Below are positions 42,480 through 50,409 of a DNA stretch of 64,000 bases, piece by piece. Numbering within the stretch: position 1 is the first letter of the stretch; every line of letters starts with the position of its first letter. The notes under the pieces are model-generated. The model was not told where the DNA came from. It saw nothing but the letters and a program-made list of their open reading frames with translations, and searched no databases. This stretch comes from Streptomyces seoulensis (GTDB lineage: Bacteria > Actinomycetota > Actinomycetes > Streptomycetales > Streptomycetaceae): positions 2,765,001 to 2,829,000 of the forward strand of contig NZ_AP025667.1 in NCBI RefSeq assembly GCF_022846655.1, in the 5' to 3' direction. The position numbers were made by a program, and so were the translations under genes.

Positions 42480-42821
42480 GGTTCAACTCGCTTCCGTCGA
42501 CGGCGGATCGGCTTTCGCGGACCCGACGGAGTGTCGTCGTCCGCACGCCTGGCTCGCAGCCTAACGGCCGTGCCCGCACCGGTGCGATCGCGGACCTCCC
42601 GGCGCGGCGCCCGGCGCCCGATGGCCGGAACCGGGCGATCGGTCACCCGCTCGTGATGTCTCGACACTCACAGTGAAAGTGAGTGTGATCACGGTTTGGC
42701 GCGGGAAAAACAGCGGTGACCATGTGGCCGCGCAGAATAATTTCCCGATGACCCTCTTGTTCGGCGAAACGGGGTATGCATACGGTGTCCATACGCGAGG
42801 TTCTCCCGTGGAGGATGGGAC
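42480..42821. other. 342-base intergenic region upstream of the DUF6421 operon
   Basis: No gene is visible. It contains a hairpin or operator with perfect eight-base arms, ACACTCAC (42664-42671) and GTGAGTGT (42679-42686); the self-complementary GTATGCATAC (42774-42783); and CATACG repeated eleven bases apart (42779-42784 and 42790-42795), together with the operon promoter. The minus-strand GDPD promoter should also be here but I cannot point to it. Confidence 0.6.
42757..42786 (+). promoter_or_regulatory. promoter of the DUF6421 operon
   Basis: TTGTTC (42757-42762) and TACGGT (42781-42786) are separated by 18 bases, a good housekeeping-sigma promoter. The -10 lies within the palindrome and direct repeat described for this region, so a regulator could act there. 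The leader would be about 30 bases, with GGAGG seven bases before the ATG. Confidence 0.55.
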
Positions 42822-44219
42822 ATGACGGAAATACTTGTGCAGGCCGGTACGGAAGGACAGGTTCCTTCGCTGACCAGGGTGGTCGAGCACGCGGCGTGGC
42901 CCGTCCTCAAGGGCGCGGTGGAGCAGATCCGGCCATGGCAGTCGAAGGACGGCTCGATCGACTTCGCCGCCGAGGGCGCCCCCGAGCGGGCCGAGGCCGA
43001 GGCGGCGGTGGGCCGGGTCGTGGACGCGGTGGAGGAGCTCTCTCCGCTGCTCCCGCACGACGCCGAGTACCACCGGGTCCTGGTGGGAGACCTGCGCCGC
43101 TGGGCCGAGGGCGGCTTCGAGGTGCCGGACTTCCTGGACTCGCTCCTGGCGTTCCAGCCCGCGGCCAATCGCGCGGACGGCCTCCAGCACCTGGTCGTCT
43201 TCCCGATGTACACGCAGAACGGCAACCCGGACCGCAATCTCGAGGCGGTCGTGCTGCGCATGGTCTGGCCGGACTGGCTGGCCGAGCTGGAGCGCACCCG
43301 GTACGACAACCCGCTGTTCTGCGGCATCACCTTCGAGGACTTCACGGCGGGCTACGACACCAACTCCGCCGTCCTCTTCCCGGAGACCATCGCCGTCCGT
43401 GAGGCGCCGGAACGTTTCTCCTGGGGTGGCATCTTCTGCGACCGCGAGGCCGCCCGCTTCCGCCGGGTCACCGACGCGGCCGTCGGCATCCTGGGCCTGG
43501 AGCTGCCCGAGGACATCGCCGCGATGGTCCACGACCAGAAGCGCTGCGAAGAGGCGTTCGTGCTCTGGGACATGGTCCACGACCGCACCCACAGCCACGG
43601 CGACCTGCCGTTCGACCCGTTCATGATCAAGCAGCGCCAGCCGTTCTGGATGTACGGCCTGGAGGAGCTGCGCTGCGACCTCACCGCCTTCAAGGAGGCC
43701 GTGAAGCTGGAGGCGGACGGCGTCCCGCAGGCCCGTGACGTGCAGTACGCGGTGCTCTTCGACCGCATGTTCCGCTTCCCGGTCACCGGCGACCGCGTCC
43801 GCAACTACGACGGGCTCGGCGGCCAGCTCCTCTTCGCCTACCTGCACAAGCACGACGTGGTCCGCTGGACCGACAACAAGCTCGCCATCGACTGGGAGCG
43901 CGCCCCGCAGGTCACCAACCAGCTCTGCGCCGACATCGAGCAGCTCTACCGCGACGGCATCGACCGCCCCAAGCTGGTGCACTGGTTCGCCGGGTACGAA
44001 CTCGTCGCCGGTTACCTCTCCCCGCACCCCGGCTCGAAGTGGGCCAAGGGTCCCGACGCCCTCGACCTGAGCCTGCCGCCGCGCAAGCTCGTGGACGACG
44101 TGCTCCCGGACGAGTTTCCGCTGAGCATGTTCTATGAGGCGCTGGCCAAGAAGCTGAAGAATGTGATCGCCGAGACCAAGGGCATCACGGCGGACGGCGC
44201 GGAGCGGATCGCCGCGTGA
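42822..44219 (+). CDS. DUF6421 family protein
   Basis: A 465-aa soluble protein of the uncharacterised DUF6421 family. The central segment LWDMVHDRTHSHGDLPFDPF is rich in His and Asp (HDxxHxHGD) and looks like a metal site. Other notable stretches are VVFPMYTQNGNPDRNLEAVVLRMVWP and VRNYDGLGGQLLFAYLHKHDVVRW. There is no signal peptide or membrane segment. It is the first gene of a tight three-gene operon with an SDR dehydrogenase and a PLP enzyme of the threonine aldolase fold; that context suggests a metabolic role, possibly a metal-dependent step on a hydroxy-amino acid or a related small molecule. This is inference. Confidence 0.82.
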   Translation: MTEILVQAGTEGQVPSLTRVVEHAAWPVLKGAVEQIRPWQSKDGSIDFAAEGAPERAEAEAAVGRVVDAVEELSPLLPHDAEYHRVLVGDLRRWAEGGFEVPDFLDSLLAFQPAANRADGLQHLVVFPMYTQNGNPDRNLEAVVLRMVWPDWLAELERTRYDNPLFCGITFEDFTAGYDTNSAVLFPETIAVREAPERFSWGGIFCDREAARFRRVTDAAVGILGLELPEDIAAMVHDQKRCEEAFVLWDMVHDRTHSHGDLPFDPFMIKQRQPFWMYGLEELRCDLTAFKEAVKLEADGVPQARDVQYAVLFDRMFRFPVTGDRVRNYDGLGGQLLFAYLHKHDVVRWTDNKLAIDWERAPQVTNQLCADIEQLYRDGIDRPKLVHWFAGYELVAGYLSPHPGSKWAKGPDALDLSLPPRKLVDDVLPDEFPLSMFYEALAKKLKNVIAETKGITADGAERIAA

Positions 44220-44260
44220 GCGACCGCGGGCACGACACGGCAGACGAAGAAGGGAAGACG

Positions 44261-45007
44261 ATGGGGAACGGGGCTCTTCGGGGCGCGGTGATCGCGGTGG
44301 CCGGAGCGGGCGGACCCGCGGGACGGGCCACCCTGGTCAGGCTCGCCGAGGCGGGCGCGACCGTGGTCGGCGCCGACAACGACCCGGCCCGCCTGGCGGA
44401 GGCCGTGGACGCGGCCCGCTACGCCAACGGAGGCGCCACGGTCACCGGCGAGACGGTCGACCTGCTCGACCTCGACTCCACCCGTGCCTGGGCCTCGGGC
44501 ATCGAGAAGGAGTTCGGCCGCGTCGACGGCCTGGTCCACCTGGTCGGCGGCTGGCGCGGCGGCGCCAAGTTCGACGACACCGACCTCGCCGACTGGGACC
44601 TGCTGGAGAGGCTGCTCATCCGCACCGTCCAGCACACCTCGCTCGCCTTCTACGACGCCCTCCAGCGCGCCGGCGACGGCCGCTACCTGCTGATCAGCGC
44701 CGCCGGCGCCTCCAAGCCGACCGCGGGCAACGCCGCGTACTCCGCCGCCAAGGCCGCGGCCGAGGCGTGGACGCTGGCCATGGCCGACGGCTTCCGCAAG
44801 GCGGGGGGCGAGGAGGGGCCCAAGGCCGCCGCTGCCATCCTGGTGGTGAAGGCGCTGGTGCACGACGCGATGCGCGCGGAGCGCCCGAGCGCGAAGTTCG
44901 CGGGCTTCACGGACGTCAAGGAACTGGCCGAGGCCATCGAGGGCGTCTGGAGCAGGCCCGCCACCGAAGTGAACGGAAACCGTCTGTGGCTGACCGAGAA
45001 GCCGTGA
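44261..45007 (+). CDS. short-chain dehydrogenase/reductase
   Basis: A 248-aa SDR oxidoreductase. The cofactor motif is AVAGAGGPAGRATLVRL (GxxGxxG type), the acidic residue after strand 2 is VVGADNDPARLAE, suggesting NAD, and the catalytic Ser and YxxxK are in LISAAGASKPTAGNAAYSAAK. I chose ATG 44261, with GAAGGG six bases upstream; a GTG at 44216 overlapping the DUF6421 stop would add 15 unusual residues. Its stop overlaps the GTG of the next gene (GTGA). The substrate is unknown; the operon suggests oxidation or reduction of a beta-hydroxy compound. Confidence 0.88.
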   Translation: MGNGALRGAVIAVAGAGGPAGRATLVRLAEAGATVVGADNDPARLAEAVDAARYANGGATVTGETVDLLDLDSTRAWASGIEKEFGRVDGLVHLVGGWRGGAKFDDTDLADWDLLERLLIRTVQHTSLAFYDALQRAGDGRYLLISAAGASKPTAGNAAYSAAKAAAEAWTLAMADGFRKAGGEEGPKAAAAILVVKALVHDAMRAERPSAKFAGFTDVKELAEAIEGVWSRPATEVNGNRLWLTEKP

Positions 45008-46074
45008 ACCCTGCCAGGACCGATGCCCGTCGCCACCACGACCCGCAGGTCCGCGGTTTCGCCAGCGACAACTACGCCGGGGCGCACCCCGAGGTGCTCG
45101 CCGCCGTGGCCCTGGCCAACGGCGGCCACCAGGTGGCCTACGGCGAGGACGAGTACACCGAGAACCTGCAGCGGATCATCCGCAGTCACTTCGGCGCCAC
45201 CGCCGAGGCGTTCCCGGTGTTCAACGGCACCGGCGCCAACGTCGTCGCGCTCCAGGCGGTCACCGACCGCTGGGGCGCGGTGATCTGCGCCGAGAGCGCG
45301 CACATCAACGTGGACGAGGGCGGCGCGCCCGAGCGCATGGGCGGGCTCAAGCTGCTCACCGTGCCCACCCCGGACGGCAAGCTCACCCCCGAGCTGATCG
45401 ACCGGCAGGCGTTCGGCTGGGACGACGAGCACCGGGCGATGCCCCAGGTCGTCTCGATCACCCAGTCCACCGAGCTGGGCACCCTCTACACGCCCGACGA
45501 GATCCGCGCGATCTGCGAGCACGCCCACGGGCACGGCATGAAGGTGCACCTGGACGGCTCCCGCATATCCAACGCCGCCGCCTCCCTGAACGTCCCCATG
45601 CGGGCGTTCACCAACGCGGTCGGCGTCGACATCCTCTCGCTGGGCGGGACGAAGAACGGTGCGCTGTTCGGCGAGGCGGTCGTCGTCATCAACCAGGACG
45701 CCGTCTCGCACATGAAGCACCTGCGCAAGCTGTCCATGCAGCTCGCGTCCAAGATGCGCTTCGTCTCGGTGCAGTTGGAGGCACTGTTCGCCAAGGACCT
45801 CTGGCTGCGCAACGCCCGCCACGCCAACGAGATGGCCCAGCGCCTGGCCGAGGGCGTCCGCGCGGTGCACGGGGTGGAGATCCTGCACCCGGTGCAGGCC
45901 AACGGCGTCTTCGCCCGGCTCCCGCACGACGTGAGCGTGCGCCTGCAGAAGCGGTTCCGCTTCTACTTCTGGGACGAGGCGGCCGGTGACGTCCGCTGGA
46001 TGTGCGCCTTCGACACCACGGAGGAGGACGTCGACACCTTCGTGGCGGCGCTCAAGGAGGAGATGGCCCGCTGA
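45004..46074 (+). CDS. threonine aldolase / beta-eliminating lyase family PLP enzyme
   Basis: A 356-aa fold-type-I PLP enzyme of the threonine aldolase group. The N-terminal FASDNYAGAHPEVLAAV and the aspartate-containing HLDGSRISNAAASL (PLP ring contact) are typical, and the Schiff-base lysine is in SLGGTKNGALFGEAVV. It probably cleaves a beta-hydroxy-amino acid to glycine and an aldehyde. The GTG start overlaps the SDR stop, so translation is coupled. It ends at a strong hairpin. Low-specificity threonine aldolase (ltaE-like) is the closest named function, but the conserved operon context could mean a special substrate. Confidence 0.9.
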   Translation: MNPARTDARRHHDPQVRGFASDNYAGAHPEVLAAVALANGGHQVAYGEDEYTENLQRIIRSHFGATAEAFPVFNGTGANVVALQAVTDRWGAVICAESAHINVDEGGAPERMGGLKLLTVPTPDGKLTPELIDRQAFGWDDEHRAMPQVVSITQSTELGTLYTPDEIRAICEHAHGHGMKVHLDGSRISNAAASLNVPMRAFTNAVGVDILSLGGTKNGALFGEAVVVINQDAVSHMKHLRKLSMQLASKMRFVSVQLEALFAKDLWLRNARHANEMAQRLAEGVRAVHGVEILHPVQANGVFARLPHDVSVRLQKRFRFYFWDEAAGDVRWMCAFDTTEEDVDTFVAALKEEMAR

Positions 46075-46096
46075 GGGACGTCCCGCAGACGCAGGT

Positions 46097-46133
46097 ACGG
46101 CCGGGCCGGACGGTGATCGTCCGGCCCGGCCGT
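46097..46133. terminator. bidirectional terminator
   Basis: Perfect 16-base arms, ACGGCCGGGCCGGACG (46097-46112) and its complement at 46118-46133, with a five-base loop. It separates the convergent aldolase-family and acyltransferase genes. Confidence 0.9.
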
Positions 46134-46140
46134 CGTCGTC

Positions 46141-46869
46141 TCAGAGGGCCTGGGCCGCCCGCAACTGCTCGTTCGTCGGGGCCGTGCCGCCCAGGTGGGC
46201 GGGGAGCCACCAGGAATCCTCGGCGCCCTTGGGGCGGGCCGGGTAGGCGCGCTGGGCCGCTTCCAGCAGCTCCTGGACGCCCTCGCGCAGCCGACGGGTG
46301 ATCGCGCCCGCGTACTGGTCGCGCGACGCCTCCAGTGCCTCGCCGACCCGCATGGTGATCGGGGTGTGGCTGCGCTTGAAGTTGCGCGGCTGGCCCTTGG
46401 TCCACAGCCGCTGGGTGCCCCAGACCGCCATCGGGACCAGCGGGACGCCCGCCTCCTGCGCCAGGCGCGCGGCACCGGACTTGAAGCTCTTCAGGGTGAA
46501 CGACTCCGAGATCGTCGCCTCCGGGAACACCCCGACGATCTCACCGGCGCGCAGCGAGGCCAGCGCGTGCGCGTACGCCGACTCACCCTGCTCGCGGTCG
46601 ACCGGGATGTGCTTCATGCCGCGCATCAGCGGACCCGACACCTTGTGCCGGAAGACCGACTCCTTGGCCATGAAGCGCACCAGGCGCTTCTGCGGCAGCG
46701 CGGCCAGCCCGTTGAAGATGAAGTCCAGGTAGCTGATGTGATTGCTCACCAGCACGGCGCCGCCGGTACGCGGGATGTACTCCGACCCCTGGCAGTCGAT
46801 CTTGAGGTCCCACACCTTGAACAACGTCTTGGCGAAACCGACGACGGGGCGGTAGACCAGCTCTGCCAT
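46141..46869 (-). CDS. 1-acyl-sn-glycerol-3-phosphate acyltransferase (PlsC-like)
   Basis: A 242-aa membrane-associated acyltransferase. The catalytic NHxxxxD motif is in LVSNHISYLDFIF, the second block is VDREQGESAY, and the third is VGVFPEATISES (FPEGT-type). It transfers an acyl chain to lysophosphatidate or a related acceptor. The ATG has AAAGGGA about ten bases upstream. A self-complementary element (46925-46948) and a TAACTT box (46921-46926, minus strand) lie in its upstream region. It is alone on this strand. Confidence 0.9.
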   Translation of the reverse strand: MAELVYRPVVGFAKTLFKVWDLKIDCQGSEYIPRTGGAVLVSNHISYLDFIFNGLAALPQKRLVRFMAKESVFRHKVSGPLMRGMKHIPVDREQGESAYAHALASLRAGEIVGVFPEATISESFTLKSFKSGAARLAQEAGVPLVPMAVWGTQRLWTKGQPRNFKRSHTPITMRVGEALEASRDQYAGAITRRLREGVQELLEAAQRAYPARPKGAEDSWWLPAHLGGTAPTNEQLRAAQAL

Positions 46870-46920
46870 AAGCGGGGTGGTCCCTTTCTGCTCTGCTCGG
46901 GAAAGGGGGCTCCCGGCGGG

Positions 46921-46948
46921 AAGTTACGGAGCCGTAGGTTTACGGCTC
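46921..46948 (-). promoter_or_regulatory. candidate -10 and inverted repeat upstream of the plsC-like gene
   Basis: On the minus strand TAACTT (46921-46926) is a possible -10 box. Adjacent are GAGCCGTA (46929-46936) and TACGGCTC (46941-46948), perfect eight-base arms with a four-base loop, plus another half-site TACGG at 46925. No -35 is evident, so the repeat could be an operator or a leader hairpin. Confidence 0.4.
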
Positions 46949-47133
46949 TCGCAGATCGTGCCCCAAGAACGGGCGGGTGACCAGTCCTGGTGCCCGGTGG
47001 CGGCGAGATCCTCGTCACGTCCCCCCGTACGCCCCACTTTCGGAGGCCGGGAATCCATTCGGCCCTCGAAGCGCTGGTGTTGGGGAGGACCGGGACGAAC
47101 GGTGCCGCGCGAGCGGCTGAGCGGAGGACAAGG

Positions 47134-47478
47134 GTGCGCGGGCGGGACGACGTACGGCGGCTGACGGCGGCCGATCTGGGCGGCGGACTGGGGGAGCGGG
47201 CCACCCTCGTGCAGTTCTCCAGCGCCTTCTGCGCGCCCTGCCGGGCCACCCGGCGCACCCTCGCCGAGGTCGCCCGCATGGTTCCCGGCGTGGCCCACGT
47301 CGAGATCGACGCGGAGGCCCGCCTCGGTCTCGTCCGCGAACTGGAGGTCCTCAAGACCCCCACCGTGCTCGTCCTGGGCCCGGACGGCGCCGTCGTGCGG
47401 CGTGCCCAGGGGCAGCCACGCAGGGCCGATGTCATCGCCGCGCTCGGCGAGGCCGTCGGCGGGCGGCGCGGTGACTGA
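47134..47478 (+). CDS. thioredoxin-like protein
   Basis: A 114-aa thioredoxin-fold protein. The active-site motif is CAPC in VQFSSAFCAPCRATRR, differing from the CGPC of standard thioredoxin, and the cis-proline loop is VLKTPTVLVLG. No signal peptide is present, so it acts in the cytosol in thiol-disulfide exchange. I chose GTG 47134 because GGAGGA lies five bases upstream; a longer frame beginning at 46990 has an unrelated N-terminus. A flavin reductase gene follows about 190 bases downstream on the same strand. Confidence 0.85.
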   Translation: MRGRDDVRRLTAADLGGGLGERATLVQFSSAFCAPCRATRRTLAEVARMVPGVAHVEIDAEARLGLVRELEVLKTPTVLVLGPDGAVVRRAQGQPRRADVIAALGEAVGGRRGD

Positions 47479-47670
47479 GCGCCGGAGGGAGCCCCGGCGG
47501 CGACTTGACGGCACCCGCCGTCTGTCGTCAGCCTGGCCCGGTGCCGATCGAACACCTTCTCGCCGGACCGGTCCCCAGCGGCCCGGCCCGTCCCGGGAGC
47601 GTCCGCTGTCCGGGCCGCTGAGCAGCCACGGACCCGATTCGCTCGCCCCCGTAAGCAGAAGGACGACCCC

Positions 47671-48180
47671 ATGACGGCCACCCCTGGCCTCGGCTCCCGC
47701 CGCCCCGCCTCGCCGGACCTGCTGCGCTCGGTCTTCCGCCGGCACGCGGCCGGTGTCGCGGTGATCACCGCGCGCGGCGAGCACGGCCCGGTCGGCTTCA
47801 CCGCCACCTCGCTCAGTTCCGTCTCCGCCGAACCCCCGATGATCTCCTTCGGCATAGGCACCGGAGGTTCCAGTTGGCCCGCGATAGCGCGGACCGACCA
47901 TGTCGGTGTGCATCTGCTCGGTGAGCACCAGAGCGACCTCGCCGCCACCTTCGCCCGCAGCGGCGCCGACCGCTTCGGGGCGTCCACCGACTGGAGCGAG
48001 GGGCCCGAGGGTGTGCCCGTGCTGGACGACGTGCTCGCCTGGCTGGTGTGCCGGATCGTGGGCCGGGTACCAGCCGGGGACCACCGGATCGTGCTCGCCG
48101 AGGTGATGCTCGGCGACCCCTCCGGCGACGGCCGTCCGCTGCTCTATCACCAGGGACGTTTCAACGCCCTGCGGGACTGA
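47671..48180 (+). CDS. flavin reductase (FMN-binding split-barrel) family protein
   Basis: A 169-aa protein of the flavin reductase-like domain family. The N-terminal segment LRSVFRRHAAGVAVITARGEHGPVGFTATSLSSVSAEPPMISFGIG is the flavin-binding signature, and GDHRIVLAEVMLGDP near the end closes the split barrel. It would reduce FMN or FAD with NAD(P)H, often for a two-component monooxygenase; no oxygenase is adjacent. AGAAGGA precedes the ATG. It is followed by the etfBA genes after 220 bases. Confidence 0.9.
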   Translation: MTATPGLGSRRPASPDLLRSVFRRHAAGVAVITARGEHGPVGFTATSLSSVSAEPPMISFGIGTGGSSWPAIARTDHVGVHLLGEHQSDLAATFARSGADRFGASTDWSEGPEGVPVLDDVLAWLVCRIVGRVPAGDHRIVLAEVMLGDPSGDGRPLLYHQGRFNALRD

Positions 48181-48350
48181 GCGGGTTGGGCCCCGGCTCT
48201 GCGGAGCCGTCGAGTTCCGGTTACGCTGCGTTGCGAAGGTCACAGTTCAAAGCGCTTGCTTAGCGGGCAGGAACTGGGTGTACTGACGAGTAATATTTCG
48301 GTCGGAGCGCGCGGACGCCCCGACCGGGATCGGCCGCTTGAGGCGCCTAT

Positions 48351-48369
48351 GCTGCCTTCAAGAGGCAGC
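48351..48369 (+). other. small hairpin in the etfB leader
   Basis: GCTGCC (48351-48356) pairs with GGCAGC (48364-48369) with a further inner pair. It lies 32 bases before the etfB GTG and may shape the leader. A TAATAT hexamer at 48291-48296 is a possible -10 for etfB without a clear -35. Confidence 0.35.
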
Positions 48370-48400
48370 CCGGAAAAGACGATGCAGTAGGAGAGCCGGC

Positions 48401-49186
48401 GTGAGCTTGAGGATCGTTGTCACTGTGAAGTACGTGCCCGACGCCACTGGCGACCGGCACTTCGCCGATGACCTGACCGTCGACCGCGACGACGTGGACG
48501 GTCTGCTCTCCGAGCTGGACGAGTACGCGGTCGAGCAGGCCCTTCAGATCGCGGACGAGGCGGACGACGCCGAGGTCACCGTGCTGACCGTCGGCCCCGA
48601 GGACGCGAAGGACGCGCTGCGCAAGGCCCTGTCGATGGGCGCCGACAAGGCGATCCACGTCGAGGACGACGACCTGCACGGCACCGACGTGATGGGTACC
48701 TCGCTGGTGCTGGCCAAGGCGATCGAGAAGGCCGGCTTCGACCTGGTGATCTCCGGTATGGCCTCCACCGACGGCACCATGGGTGTCGTTCCGGCGCTGG
48801 TCGCCGAGCGTCTGGGTGTGCCCCAGGTGACGCTGCTCTCCGAGGTCTCGGTCGAGGACGGCACCGTCAAGGGCCGCCGCGACGGCGACGCCGCCTCCGA
48901 GCAGCTCGAGGCTTCCCTCCCGGCCGTGGTCTCCGTGACGGACCAGTCCGGTGAGGCGCGTTACCCGTCGTTCAAGGGCATCATGGCGGCCAAGAAGAAG
49001 CCGGTGGAGTCCTGGGACCTGTCCGACCTCGACATCGAGGCGGAGGAGGTCGGTCTCGAGGGTGCGTGGACCAAGGTCGAGGCCGTGACCGAGCGTCCGG
49101 CGCGCACCGCGGGCACGATCGTCAAGGACGAGGGCGAGGGCGGCAAGCAGCTCGCCGAGTACCTCGCGGGCCAGAAGTTCATCTAA
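48401..49186 (+). CDS. etfB: electron transfer flavoprotein subunit beta
   Basis: A 261-aa ETF beta subunit. It begins LRIVVTVKYVPD and contains the family stretch TVGPEDAKDALRKALSMGADKAIHV, which binds AMP, and later ISGMASTDGTMGVVPALVAERLGVPQVT. ETF accepts electrons from acyl-CoA dehydrogenases and passes them to the quinone pool; an acyl-CoA dehydrogenase is encoded elsewhere in this window. The GTG start has AGGAGAG five bases upstream. etfA follows after 51 bases on the same strand. Confidence 0.95.
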   Translation: MSLRIVVTVKYVPDATGDRHFADDLTVDRDDVDGLLSELDEYAVEQALQIADEADDAEVTVLTVGPEDAKDALRKALSMGADKAIHVEDDDLHGTDVMGTSLVLAKAIEKAGFDLVISGMASTDGTMGVVPALVAERLGVPQVTLLSEVSVEDGTVKGRRDGDAASEQLEASLPAVVSVTDQSGEARYPSFKGIMAAKKKPVESWDLSDLDIEAEEVGLEGAWTKVEAVTERPARTAGTIVKDEGEGGKQLAEYLAGQKFI

Positions 49187-49237
49187 GGGCCCGCACCCCG
49201 CCGACCCCTCAACTTCGTTACGCAGGAGAGCAATCCC

Positions 49238-50200
49238 ATGGCTGAAGTTCTCGTCTACGTCGACCACGTGGACGGTGCCGTCCGCAAGCCCACCCTGGAG
49301 CTGCTGACGCTGGCCCGCCGCATCGGCGAGCCCGTCGCCGTCGCCCTGGGCAACGGCGCCGCCGACACCGCCGCCACCCTCGCCGAGCACGGCGCGGTGA
49401 AGGTCCTCACCGACGACGCGTCCGAGTACGCCGACTACCTGGTCGTCCCCAAGGTCGACGCGCTCCAGGCCGCCGTCGAGGCCGTCTCCCCGGCCGCCGT
49501 GCTGGTCCCGTCCTCCGCGGAGGGCAAGGAGGTCGCCGCCCGTCTGGCGCTGCGCATCGGTTCCGGCCTGATCACCGACGCCGTCGACCTGGAGGCCGGG
49601 GCCGAGGGTCCCGTCGCCACCCAGTCGGTGTTCGCCGCTTCCTTCACCACCAAGTCCCAGGTCATCAAGGGCACCCCGGTCATCACGGTCAAGCCGAACT
49701 CGGCCGCCGTGGAGGCCGCCCCGGCCGCCGGCGCGGTCGAGGCCCTGTCCGTGTCCTTCTCGGACAAGGCGACCGGCACCAAGGTCACCGGCCGCACCCC
49801 GCGTGAGTCCACGGGCCGCCCGGAGCTGACCGAGGCCGCGATCGTGGTCTCCGGTGGCCGTGGCGTGAACGGTGCGGACAACTTCGCGCTGATCGAGGCC
49901 CTCGCGGACTCGCTCGGTGCCGCCGTCGGCGCCTCGCGTGCCGCGGTGGACGCGGGCTGGTACCCGCACACCAACCAGGTCGGCCAGACCGGCAAGTCCG
50001 TCTCCCCGCAGCTCTACATCGCCAACGGCATCTCCGGCGCCATCCAGCACCGCGCCGGCATGCAGACGTCGAAGACGATCGTCGCGGTCAACAAGGACCC
50101 CGAGGCCCCGATCTTCGACCTCGTCGACTACGGCGTCGTCGGCGACCTCTTCGAGGTCGTCCCCCAGCTCACCGAGGAAGTGAAGTCCCGCAAGGGCTGA
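49238..50200 (+). CDS. etfA: electron transfer flavoprotein subunit alpha
   Basis: A 320-aa ETF alpha subunit, which carries the FAD. The C-terminal FAD-binding signature is clear: [39 protein letters not shown] in sections, then [28 protein letters not shown] and the end of the domain, [20 protein letters not shown]. The ATG has GGAGAG seven bases upstream. It forms a heterodimer with the product of the gene 51 bases upstream and ends at a strong terminator. Confidence 0.96.
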   Translation: MAEVLVYVDHVDGAVRKPTLELLTLARRIGEPVAVALGNGAADTAATLAEHGAVKVLTDDASEYADYLVVPKVDALQAAVEAVSPAAVLVPSSAEGKEVAARLALRIGSGLITDAVDLEAGAEGPVATQSVFAASFTTKSQVIKGTPVITVKPNSAAVEAAPAAGAVEALSVSFSDKATGTKVTGRTPRESTGRPELTEAAIVVSGGRGVNGADNFALIEALADSLGAAVGASRAAVDAGWYPHTNQVGQTGKSVSPQLYIANGISGAIQHRAGMQTSKTIVAVNKDPEAPIFDLVDYGVVGDLFEVVPQLTEEVKSRKG

Positions 50201-50214
50201 TCCCGGCACGCTGA

Positions 50215-50253
50215 GCGAGGCCCCCGGAACCGAACCGGCTCCGGGGGCCTCGC
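50215..50253 (+). terminator. terminator of the etf operon
   Basis: GCGAGGCCCCCGGA (50215-50228) pairs perfectly with TCCGGGGGCCTCGC (50240-50253), 14 base pairs and an eleven-base loop, 15 bases after the etfA stop. Confidence 0.9.
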
Positions 50254-50333
50254 GCTGTCCGGGGGTCAGAGCTGATGGACCCAAGCCACCACGAAGACCG
50301 GCTGAGGGTGGTCCCTAGGGGGACAGGACGTTG

Positions 50334-50362
50334 TTGACCCGCTGAATCGCCGTGGATAACGT
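50334..50362 (+). promoter_or_regulatory. promoter of the DUF6986-like gene
   Basis: TTGACC (50334-50339), a 17-base spacer and TAACGT (50357-50362) form a good housekeeping-type promoter. Transcription should start near 50369, giving a leader of about 40 bases. Confidence 0.6.
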
Positions 50363-50409
50363 CCCTCAACGGTTTGTGGAGGCCGTACCGCGGACGCCGG
50401 AGGGTGTGG

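Noticed and set aside
48291..48369. A riboswitch in the etfB leader
   Set aside because: Only a seven-pair hairpin is present; there is no conserved riboswitch core or terminator.
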